Origin: Rhodocyclaceae bacterium UBA2250 | GTDB lineage: Bacteria > Pseudomonadota > Gammaproteobacteria > Burkholderiales > Rhodocyclaceae | NCBI GenBank assembly: GCA_002347285.1 | Contig: DDXW01000071.1 | Coordinates: forward strand, 1-30,944 | Direction: 5' to 3' | DNA: 30,944 nt | Part shown: positions 25,213 to 30,944 of the stretch, piece after piece | Layout of the letters: each line of letters starts with the position of its first letter | Position numbering within the stretch: position 1 is the first letter of the stretch | Made by a program: the position numbers and the translations under genes | The notes under the pieces: generated by a model | Databases searched by the model: none | What the model saw: the letters and a program-made list of their open reading frames with translations, nothing else | Told to the model about the DNA's origin: nothing

Positions 25213-25512
25213 CTATTCGCGTTCGGCGTAGCCGGCTTCCCGCTGGCTGCGCACGGCCAGCACGAAGGCGATGTCGATTTCGGCGATGTAGTGATAGAGG
25301 GCGATGCAGCCATGCGCGCGGCGGCCGATGACGAGTTCGCGTTTGCCGTTGCCGGCCGGGCGGCCGATCAGGGGGTTGTGTTCGAGCACGTCGAACGCCT
25401 CGATGATTTCGCGAATGCGCAGTTCCGGGCGCTCGACCTGATGGGCCGCAAGGTGATCGAGAATGCGCTCGAAGTCCTCGGCGACCTCGGGCGCCAGTTC
25501 GATGCGCGACAC
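25213..25512 (-). CDS. ParE/RelE-superfamily toxin
   Basis: The 99-residue protein has the ParE/RelE fold pattern: MSRIELAPEVAEDFERILDHL, then IREIIEAFDVLEHNPLIGRP, and the beta-strand run RELVIGRRAHGCIALYHYIAEIDIAFVLAVRSQREAGY. The ISPAA-like opening and HNPLIGRP are typical of ParE-type gyrase toxins and of RelE-type nucleases; the target cannot be told from sequence. The start is GTG, 2 nt after the antitoxin stop, so the toxin depends on antitoxin translation. Confidence 0.88.
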   Translation of the reverse strand: MSRIELAPEVAEDFERILDHLAAHQVERPELRIREIIEAFDVLEHNPLIGRPAGNGKRELVIGRRAHGCIALYHYIAEIDIAFVLAVRSQREAGYAERE

Positions 25513-25514
25513 GT

Positions 25515-25799
25515 TCAGCGCGCCAGCTTGCGCGCCGCCGGTCGCTTGGCGGCCTTGCCGGCGACGCGCTCTTCGAGATAGGCGCGCATTTCCGCCCAGG
25601 GAATCGTCTTGCCGGTGGCAACGATGTTGGCGTAGCGCGCTTCGGCTTGCGCATCGAAATCCGCGCGCCGTTCTTCGTTCGCCGCCTTCTCGGCGATGGC
25701 TTCGAGAATCAGGGCGTGCGCCGTGGTGCCGGAGCGCTTGGCCGCCGCATTGATGCGGGCCTTGAGTTCCTCCGGCAAACGAACGGTCGTGGTGGTCAT
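25515..25799 (-). CDS. Ribbon-helix-helix antitoxin
   Basis: The 94-residue antitoxin has an N-terminal RHH (CopG/Arc-like) DNA-binding segment, TTTVRLPEELKARINAAAKRSGTTAHALILEAI. It is followed by a charged, probably disordered toxin-neutralising tail ending in a basic KAAKRPAARKLAR. It precedes the toxin by 2 nt, the common antitoxin-first order. GGAGG lies 5 nt before its ATG. It likely represses its own promoter, where an inverted repeat overlaps the -10 box. Confidence 0.88.
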   Translation of the reverse strand: MTTTTVRLPEELKARINAAAKRSGTTAHALILEAIAEKAANEERRADFDAQAEARYANIVATGKTIPWAEMRAYLEERVAGKAAKRPAARKLAR

Positions 25800-25826
25800 G
25801 GGCGCCTCCGATGAAAAGTTGCGCCC

Positions 25827-25855
25827 ACTGTAGCCCGTTTGTGCTACTTATTCAA
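25827..25855 (-). promoter_or_regulatory. Promoter and candidate operator of the toxin-antitoxin operon
   Basis: On the minus strand TTGAAT (25850-25855) and TACAGT (25827-25832) are separated by 17 nt. A perfect inverted repeat GTAGC (25830-25834) and GCTAC (25843-25847) with an 8-nt spacer overlaps the -10 box. It is a plausible binding site for the RHH antitoxin. Confidence 0.6.
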
Positions 25856-25864
25856 CTTTCCGCC

Positions 25865-25888
25865 GCCGCCCCGTCAGCACTGAGTTTT
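25865..25888 (+). repeat. 24-bp dispersed repeat, right copy flanking the toxin-antitoxin cassette
   Basis: On the minus strand this copy differs from the one at 25177-25200 at only two positions, sharing its private A in the core. It is inverted relative to that copy, so both point inward around the cassette. It lies 11 nt beyond the cimA stop, but its T-tract is on the strand opposite to cimA transcription. Confidence 0.75.
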
Positions 25889-25899
25889 GACGGTCGCGC

Positions 25900-27486
25900 T
25901 CATGCCGCCTGGCGCAGGGCTTCCTGGTCGCGCAGCAGCTTGTATTCGATGGAGTCGACCAGCGCCTGCCACGAGGCGTTGATGATGTCGGTGGACACGC
26001 CGATCGTCGTCCAGTTCTCATTCTGGTCGGTCGATTCGATCAGCACGCGCACCTTGGCGGCGGAGGCCTGGTCGGAATCGAGCACGCGCACCTTGTAGTC
26101 GGTGAGGCGGATTTCGCCGATGGCCGGGTAGATGCGCTCGAGCGCCTTGCGCGCCGCCTTGTCGAGCGCATTGACCGGGCCGTCGCCCTCCGCCACGGTG
26201 AGCACTTCCTGGTCGCCGACGCGCACCTTGATGATCACCGACGAGTTGACGTCGTTGACGCTAGGTTCGCTGACGATGACCTTGAACTCGACCAGCTCGA
26301 AGAAGGGCGTATAGCGGCCGAGCATCTTGCGCACCACCAGGTCGAAAGAGCTTTCCGCCGCCTCGAACTGGTAGCCCTCGTGCTCGAGCTCCTTGAGCCG
26401 GTCGATGATCTTGCGCGTCTCGGGCGAATCCTTCGAGAGCGTCGGGTCGATGGCGTTGATGCGCGCCAGCAGCGTGCTGCGGCCGGCCACTTCGGACATC
26501 AGCACGCGCCGGCTGTTGCCGACCAGCTCGGGATTGACGTGTTCGTAGGAAACCGGGTTCTTGACGACGGCGTCGATGTGCATGCCGCCCTTGTGGGCGA
26601 AGGCGTGGCCGCCGACGTAGGCCGCCTTGTCGTTGAGCGGCAGGTTGGCGATCTCGCTGACCGAGCGCGCGACGTTGGTCAGGTGGCGCAGCGCCTCGCC
26701 GGGAATGCATTCGAAACCGAGCTTGAGCTGCAGGTTGGGGATGATCGAGCAGAGGTTGGCGTTGCCGCAACGCTCGCCCAGGCCGTTGATGGTGCCCTGC
26801 ACCTGCGTGGCGCCGGCCTGCACGGCGCGGATCGAGTTGGCGACGGCCATCTCGCTGTCGTTGTGGCAGTGGATGCCGACGGCGACATTGGGGAAGCTGG
26901 CGCAGACGGTGCGCGTGGTCTCGAAGATCTCGTCGGGGAACGAGCCGCCGTTGGTGTCGCACAGGCACAGGCAGTCGGCGCCGGCCTCGGCGGCGGCGGC
27001 GAGCGTCTTGAGTGCGTATTCGGCGTTGTCCTTCCAGCCGTCGAAGAAGTGCTCGGCGTCGAACACCACGGTCTTGCCGTGCTGCTTGAGGTAGCGCACC
27101 GTGTCGCCGATCATGGCGAGGTTCTCTTCGAGCGTGGTGCGCAGGATCTCGAGCACCTGGTAATCCCAGCTCTTGCCGAAGATCGCGATCGCGGGCGTGC
27201 CGGCCTTGAGCAGCGACTGGACGTTGGCGTCGTCGGCGACGCGGATGCCGACCTTGCGCGTGGCGCCGAAGGCGATGATCTTCGCGTGCTGCAGCGCGAG
27301 ATTCGCGGCGCGCGCGAAGAACTCGAGGTCCTTCGGATTGGAGCCGGGGTTGCCGGCCTCGATGAAAGCGACGCCGAGCGCGTCGAGCCGCTCGACGATC
27401 TTGAGCTTGTCGTCGACCGAATAGGAAACGCCCTGCGCCTGCGCGCCGTCGCGCAAGGTGGAATCGTAGATGGCGATGGAAGTCAT
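25900..27486 (-). CDS. cimA: (R)-citramalate synthase
   Basis: CimA condenses pyruvate and acetyl-CoA to (R)-citramalate, the first step of a threonine-independent route to 2-oxobutyrate and isoleucine. The 528-residue protein has the HMGL-like TIM barrel with DSTLRDGAQ (8-16), metal-binding GIHCHND, a DTNGG motif, and the LeuA-type allosteric C-terminal domain (SSVIIKVRVGDQEVLTVAEGDGPVNALDKA). The opening IAIYDSTLRDGAQAQGVSYS and length around 530 are typical of CimA and longer than most LeuA homologues' catalytic part. Isoleucine feedback through the C-terminal domain is likely from family knowledge. leuCD, encoding the next enzyme, lies downstream on the same strand beyond a toxin-antitoxin cassette. 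Confidence 0.92.
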   Translation of the reverse strand: MTSIAIYDSTLRDGAQAQGVSYSVDDKLKIVERLDALGVAFIEAGNPGSNPKDLEFFARAANLALQHAKIIAFGATRKVGIRVADDANVQSLLKAGTPAIAIFGKSWDYQVLEILRTTLEENLAMIGDTVRYLKQHGKTVVFDAEHFFDGWKDNAEYALKTLAAAAEAGADCLCLCDTNGGSFPDEIFETTRTVCASFPNVAVGIHCHNDSEMAVANSIRAVQAGATQVQGTINGLGERCGNANLCSIIPNLQLKLGFECIPGEALRHLTNVARSVSEIANLPLNDKAAYVGGHAFAHKGGMHIDAVVKNPVSYEHVNPELVGNSRRVLMSEVAGRSTLLARINAIDPTLSKDSPETRKIIDRLKELEHEGYQFEAAESSFDLVVRKMLGRYTPFFELVEFKVIVSEPSVNDVNSSVIIKVRVGDQEVLTVAEGDGPVNALDKAARKALERIYPAIGEIRLTDYKVRVLDSDQASAAKVRVLIESTDQNENWTTIGVSTDIINASWQALVDSIEYKLLRDQEALRQAA

Positions 27487-27545
27487 GGAAGTCGCTGCCG
27501 ATGCGGTGCAGCGCGGATTTTACAGGCTGGCGGGCATCTCCGCGC

Positions 27546-27569
27546 GCCGCCCCGCCGGCGCCGAGTTTT
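27546..27569 (+). repeat. 24-bp dispersed repeat between cimA and ABC exporter
   Basis: A full consensus copy, T-tract on the plus strand, lies in the 135-bp gap between two divergent genes. No gene ends here, so a terminator role is not obvious for this copy. Confidence 0.75.
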
Positions 27570-27621
27570 GCGGCAGTGCAAGTAACATGCGCGGAAAGGA
27601 ACAACTCCACAGCACCGCGCC

Positions 27622-29313
27622 ATGAAACTCTTCGACACGCATCTCTGGTATCGCTTCTGGTCCATCGCCGCGCCCTACTGGCGCCACGAGGAGAAGTGGA
27701 AGGCCTGGGCGCTGCTGGTGCTGGTGGTGGTGCTGCTGCTCGGCCAGGCCCATTTCGCGGTGCTGCTCAACGAGCAGACGGGCGAATTCACCTCGGCGCT
27801 TGCGGCGCGCCAGGAGGAGCGCTTCTGGGCCTCGATCCGCACCTCGCTCGGCCTGCTGGTGGTCATGGTGCCGCTCTACGCCTTCTACTACTACACGCGC
27901 GACACGCTCGGCATCCACTGGCGGCGCTGGCTGACCGACCGCTTCCTCGCCAGCTACTTCGCGCAGCGGCACTACTACGAACTCAACGCCAACCCGGCGA
28001 TCGACAACCCGGACCAGCGCATCGCCGAGGACATCAACACCTTCACCCAGCGCTCGCTCTACTACCTGCTGATCTTCGCGGGCGCCGCGATCCAGCTGGT
28101 CGCCTTCAGCGCCGTGCTGTGGTCGATCTCGCACGGCCTCGTCTATTTCCTCGTCGTGTATGCGATCTTCGGCACCGTCGTCACGCTGGCGGTGTTCGGC
28201 AAGCCGCTGATGGGCCTCAACTTCGCGCAGCTCAAGCGCGAGGCGGACTTCCGCTTCGCGCTGATGCGCATCCGCGAGAACGCCGAACCGATCGCCTTCT
28301 ACCGCGGCGAGACGCAGGAATCGCAGCAGGCGCGCCAGCGCTTCGCCGCGGCCTTCGAGAACTTCACGCGGCTGATCCGCAAGCAGCTGCATTTGAACCT
28401 GTTCCAGTACGCCTACAGTTCGCTCACCATCATCCTGCCGAGCGCGATCGTCGCCTCGGCGGTGCTGGCCGGCGAGCTCGAGGTCGGCAAGGCGGTGCAG
28501 GCCGGCGGCGCCTTCGCCATCGTGCTGTCGGCGATCTCGGTGATCGTCGAGAACTTCGAGGGCCTGAGCCGCTTCGCGGCCGGCATCGACCGCCTCAACA
28601 CCTTCTCGCGCGTGCTCGCCCTGCCGCCCGGCTATCGCACGCACGGCCAGGGGCTGATCGAGACGATCGAGGCGCCGGAGCTGCAGCTGGAGCGCGTCAA
28701 CCTGCTCACACCCGGCGGCGAGCGCATCCTGATCGAGGACCTGACGCTGGCGGTGCCGGCGGGGCAGGGCCTGATGATCACCGGCACGAGCGGCGCCGGC
28801 AAGAGCTCGCTGCTGCGCGCCCTCGCCGGTCTCTGGTACCGCGGCAGCGGCCGCATCCTCGCCCCGCCGGAGCGCGAGGTGATGTACCTGCCGCAGCAGC
28901 CCTACATGATCCTCGGCACGCTGCGCAGCCAGCTGCTCTACCCGCACCCCGAGCAGGCGCTGCCCGACATCGAGCTGATGCGCCTGCTCGAGCGCGTACG
29001 CCTGCCCGACCTGGCCGAACGCTTCGGCGGCCTCGACGCGGAGCGCGACTGGGAGAAGGTGCTGTCGATCGGCGAGCAGCAGCGCCTCGCCTTCGCGCGC
29101 GCGCTGATCGCCAGGCCGCGCTACGTGATGCTCGACGAGGCGACCAGCGCGCTCGACGTCGCCAACGAGGAGCACCTCTACCGCGAACTGATCGCCGCCG
29201 GCGCGACGCCGGTCAGCGTCACCCACCACGCCGCGCTGCTCGAACACTTCCACCGCCAGGTGCTGGAACTCTCCGGCGAGGGCGCCTGGCGGCTGCGACC
29301 GGCGGCACAGTAA
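27622..29313 (+). CDS. SbmA/YddA-like ABC transporter (fused permease-ATPase)
   Basis: The 563-residue half-transporter combines an ABC_membrane_2 (SbmA/BacA-like) domain with an ATPase. The membrane part (about 1-330) shows YWRHEEKWKAWALLVLVVVLLL, RDTLGIHWRRWLTDRFLASYF, and NPDQRIAEDINTFTQRSL, hallmark of the SbmA/YddA/ABCD group. The ATPase has Walker A GTSGAGKSSLLRALAGLW, signature LSIGEQQRLAFARAL and Walker B YVMLDEATSALD, with switch His in VSVTHH. The signature has Ile in place of the usual Gly. Substrates in the family include peptides and cobalamin-like compounds; none can be assigned here. The ATG has only a distant purine-rich stretch upstream, so its ribosome binding site is weak. 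Confidence 0.87.
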   Translation: MKLFDTHLWYRFWSIAAPYWRHEEKWKAWALLVLVVVLLLGQAHFAVLLNEQTGEFTSALAARQEERFWASIRTSLGLLVVMVPLYAFYYYTRDTLGIHWRRWLTDRFLASYFAQRHYYELNANPAIDNPDQRIAEDINTFTQRSLYYLLIFAGAAIQLVAFSAVLWSISHGLVYFLVVYAIFGTVVTLAVFGKPLMGLNFAQLKREADFRFALMRIRENAEPIAFYRGETQESQQARQRFAAAFENFTRLIRKQLHLNLFQYAYSSLTIILPSAIVASAVLAGELEVGKAVQAGGAFAIVLSAISVIVENFEGLSRFAAGIDRLNTFSRVLALPPGYRTHGQGLIETIEAPELQLERVNLLTPGGERILIEDLTLAVPAGQGLMITGTSGAGKSSLLRALAGLWYRGSGRILAPPEREVMYLPQQPYMILGTLRSQLLYPHPEQALPDIELMRLLERVRLPDLAERFGGLDAERDWEKVLSIGEQQRLAFARALIARPRYVMLDEATSALDVANEEHLYRELIAAGATPVSVTHHAALLEHFHRQVLELSGEGAWRLRPAAQ

Positions 29314-29319
29314 GACCGC

Positions 29320-29343
29320 GCCGCCCCGCCGACGCCGAGTTTT
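29320..29343 (+). repeat. 24-bp dispersed repeat after the ABC exporter gene
   Basis: This copy has one core change (GAC for GGC) and ends GAGTTTT on the plus strand, 6 nt after the exporter stop. A short stem can form within it, so it may act as a weak terminator before the PfpI-like gene. Confidence 0.75.
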
Positions 29344-29448
29344 GCATCCTCCTCCCTGCGGTAGCCGGTTAACACCCGGCCGCCGCACCACGGCGCCAGA
29401 ATCGCCTCACCGCATCCTGCGGCTTCAAACCCCAACGAGGAGAGCGAC

Positions 29449-30030
29449 ATGGCAGCCAAGAAGATCCTGATGCTGGTCGGCGATTTCGCCGAGGACTACG
29501 AAACGATGGTGCCCTTCCAGACCCTGCTGGCGGTCGGGCACACGGTGCATGCGGTCTGCCCCGACAAGAAGGCGGGCGACAGCGTCGCCACGGCGATCCA
29601 CGACTTCGAGGGCCAGCAGACCTACTCCGAGAAGCGCGGCCACAACTTCACCCTCAACGCCAGCTTCGCCGACGTCAAGGCCGAGAACTACGACGCGCTG
29701 GTGATCCCCGGCGGCCGCGCGCCCGAATACCTGCGCCTCAATCCCGTCGTGCTCGGCATCGTGCGCCACTTCTTCGACGCCAACAAGCCGGTCGCCGCGA
29801 TCTGCCACGGCGCTCAGATCCTCGCCGCCGCCGGCGTGCTCGCCGGCCGCCAGTGCTCCGCCTATCCGGCCTGCCGCGCCGAGGTCGAACTCGCCGACGG
29901 CAAATACGCCGAGATCCCCATCGACGGCGCCGTCACCGAGGGCAACCTCGTCACCGCGCCCGCCTGGCCCGCGCATCCGCAGTGGATGGCGCAGTTCCTC
30001 AAGCTGCTCGGCACGCGCATCGAACCGTAA
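29449..30030 (+). CDS. DJ-1/PfpI-family protein
   Basis: This 193-residue protein has the class I glutamine amidotransferase-like fold of the DJ-1/ThiJ/PfpI superfamily (chaperones, glyoxalases, deglycases, proteases). The nucleophile elbow is AAICHGAQILAAAG with Cys119-His120; IPGGRAPEYLRLNP precedes it. The acidic GDFAEDYE motif supplies the conserved Glu near residues 15-18. DGAVTEGNLVTAPAWPAHP is typical of the PfpI branch. A clean GAGGAGA ribosome binding site precedes the ATG. Whether it is a glyoxalase, deglycase or protease cannot be decided by motif. Confidence 0.9.
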   Translation: MAAKKILMLVGDFAEDYETMVPFQTLLAVGHTVHAVCPDKKAGDSVATAIHDFEGQQTYSEKRGHNFTLNASFADVKAENYDALVIPGGRAPEYLRLNPVVLGIVRHFFDANKPVAAICHGAQILAAAGVLAGRQCSAYPACRAEVELADGKYAEIPIDGAVTEGNLVTAPAWPAHPQWMAQFLKLLGTRIEP

Positions 30031-30106
30031 CCAGTCGCTCGCGCGGCGGTGATACAGTAAGCGTCCGAGGGAGCAGCCGACTCCCCGGCCGCGAGGAGGC
30101 ATCGCC

Positions 30107-30514
30107 ATGTGCAAGATCTTCATCAGCGCCGATCCCGACCTGTACCGCTGCCGTACCCGCTCGCTGCGCATCGAGGGCGTCGCCACCAGCATCCGCCTGG
30201 AAAACCAGTTCTGGCGCGTGCTGGAGGAAATCGGCGCGCGCGACGGACTCAGCGTGCCGCAACTGATCGCCACCCTGCACGCCGAACTCGCCGCCGCCGG
30301 CGGCGACTGCGACAACTTCAGCTCCTTCCTGCGCGTCTGCTGCGGGCGCTACCTCGCGCTGCAGGCTGGGGGGCTCATCCCGGCCGACACCTCAGTGCCG
30401 ATCCGCTCGCTCGACGCCGACTGGGTGCTCGCCGGCGAACGCGCCGCGAGCCGGCGTCCCAACGGCGCAGCGGCATACCCAAAAGTCGGCGCTCGCAATA
30501 CGGCGCAGATCTGA
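30107..30514 (+). CDS. RHH_4-type ribbon-helix-helix domain protein
   Basis: The 135-residue protein contains TRSLRIEGVATSIRLENQFWRVLEEIGARDGLSVPQLIATLHAEL, the pattern of the RHH_4 domain found in small alphaproteobacterial and betaproteobacterial DNA-binding or 'arylsulfate sulfotransferase-like' proteins. Several Cys (in MCKIFISADPDLYRCRTR and VCCGRY) are notable for such a small protein. A strong GAGGAGG site lies before the ATG. Its target and function are not known. The C-terminal codons pass into the left arm of the terminator-like repeat. Confidence 0.8.
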   Translation: MCKIFISADPDLYRCRTRSLRIEGVATSIRLENQFWRVLEEIGARDGLSVPQLIATLHAELAAAGGDCDNFSSFLRVCCGRYLALQAGGLIPADTSVPIRSLDADWVLAGERAASRRPNGAAAYPKVGARNTAQI

Positions 30515-30544
30515 GAATCGCCGTCCCGCCAGCGCCGAGTTTTT
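30486..30544 (+). terminator. Terminator-like hairpin with 24-bp repeat after the RHH_4 gene
   Basis: TCGGCGCT (30486-30493, inside the last codons) pairs perfectly with AGCGCCGA (30531-30538) and is followed by TTTTT. The right part (30520-30543) is a repeat copy. The 37-nt loop is long, so this is a moderate-confidence intrinsic terminator. Confidence 0.55.
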
Positions 30545-30609
30545 AGAGCAACGGTATTACCTGCCGACTTCATCTCGAAGAGCAAACACCCTAAAAGCAT
30601 CAAAAACAC

Positions 30610-30639
30610 TTTACAACAATTTTGATTTACATCTAGAAT
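30610..30639 (+). promoter_or_regulatory. Sigma70-type promoter of an interrupted gene
   Basis: TTTACA (30610-30615) and TAGAAT (30634-30639) are separated by 18 nt, each one base from consensus. It lies in a locally AT-rich stretch and reads toward the short frame at 30672. Confidence 0.65.
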
Positions 30640-30671
30640 GATGCAAACCAATTTTGGTGCAGGAGTGGGAA

Positions 30672-30706
30672 ATGAAGCTTACGATCGGCAACCCTGTAAC
30701 TGGTAA
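30672..30706 (+). pseudogene. 5' end of a gene interrupted by an IS3-family element
   Basis: AGGAG lies 6 nt before an ATG and the frame reads MKLTIGNPVTGN, after which the putative IS end begins. Reading on gives only another 27 codons of IS sequence to a stop at 30789-30791. The opening resembles that of some archaeal-type AAA ATPases (IGNPVTG plus an expected DREKE-like continuation), but twelve residues are too few to claim it. The promoter and ribosome binding site are intact, so this was a real gene start. AT-rich composition suggests it was acquired. Confidence 0.55.
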
Positions 30707-30944
30707 TGTACCGGCTCGGATTGTTTGGACACGGTTTTGCAACTCAGGCCGCCTTTCGCATGGCATAAGCCTGACGGGCTTCGAAGGGTGACATGAAGCC
30801 CAGTTTTTCGAGACGCCAATGGCGATTGTAGCGATCTTTGAACGCGGTGACGGCGACGCGCACCTCTTCGACGTTCTTGAAGATACGGCCGTGGATCGCC
30901 TGTTCCTTCAGCGTCCGGTTGAAGCGCTCGGCGACGCCGTTGGT
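30707..30944 (-). mobile_element. IS3-family insertion sequence, partial
   Basis: The element enters at about 30707, where TGTACC begins, a form common for IS3-family ends, with TTTGGACA nearby. It runs past the window. The internal end shown is the 3' side of its transposase gene. The exact boundary and target duplication cannot be confirmed without the other end. Confidence 0.7.
30744..30944 (-). CDS. IS3-family transposase (OrfB, integrase core), C-terminal part
   Basis: The visible 66 C-terminal residues include NGVAERFNRTLKEQAI, where the Glu of AERFN is the last catalytic residue of the DDE triad. A helix and YNRHWRLEKLGFMSPFEAR (the IS3 family rve_3 ending) follow, up to a TGA stop. 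The N-terminal part and OrfA lie beyond the window. Confidence 0.9.
   Translation of the reverse strand, partial: TNGVAERFNRTLKEQAIHGRIFKNVEEVRVAVTAFKDRYNRHWRLEKLGFMSPFEARQAYAMRKAA

Noticed and set aside
5239..30543. The repeat as a CRISPR array
   Set aside because: Copies are kilobases apart, in both orientations, without regular spacers or cas genes.

Overview
The window is a GC-rich chromosomal segment with closely packed genes. It looks betaproteobacterial, most likely from the Rhodocyclales or a related group. The reasons are the tRNA-Tyr/Gly/Thr-tuf arrangement, a PhaM-type polyhydroxyalkanoate granule protein, a fused one-chain indolepyruvate ferredoxin oxidoreductase, a CimA plus LeuCD branched-chain amino acid block, and a branched-chain-type ABC transporter bracketed by two acyl-CoA-ligase-family genes. 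The genus cannot be fixed by reading alone.

Layout: 1-1590 holds EF-Tu and its three upstream tRNA genes, read leftward from one promoter. 1671-8111 reads rightward: an FAD-linked D-lactate/glycolate-type dehydrogenase, the fused IorAB, a membrane-anchored methyltransferase and an orphan ParA-like ATPase. 8116-9236 has a divergent pair, a NarL-type response regulator and PhaM. 9207-11304 reads leftward: an AEC-family carrier and an alpha-methylacyl-CoA racemase whose His/Asp/Glu catalytic residues can be matched. 11356-11691 is a DUF3175 protein. 11716-19975 is one leftward operon: acyl-CoA synthetase, LivG-, LivH-, LivM-, LivK- and LivF-like genes, then a PaaK-like protein. It is divergent from a Crp/Fnr regulator at 20133-20840. 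The operon probably imports and CoA-activates an organic acid (inference); IorAB and the racemase would fit a wider programme of aromatic or branched acyl-CoA metabolism.

20879-23034 carries the rRNA hydroxylase-type U32 protein RlhA and an internally deleted methyltransferase remnant. 23073-27486 reads leftward: cimA, a ParE/RelE-type toxin with its ribbon-helix-helix antitoxin, then leuC and leuD. CimA and LeuCD together fit the citramalate route to 2-oxobutyrate and isoleucine. 27622-30514 reads rightward: an SbmA/YddA-like ABC exporter, a DJ-1/PfpI protein and a small RHH protein. The last 400 bases turn AT-rich and contain the first codons of a gene cut off by an IS3-family element that runs out of the window.

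The most unusual feature is a 24-bp repeat family present at 12 loci between 5239 and 30543. It is AAAACTC, then a partly self-complementary stem, then a GC-rich core. Most copies lie just after stop codons, with the T-tract oriented like a terminator. Two form clear hairpins, three lie in frame inside protein linkers or tails, and two inverted copies with a private sequence variant bracket the toxin-antitoxin cassette like terminal inverted repeats.
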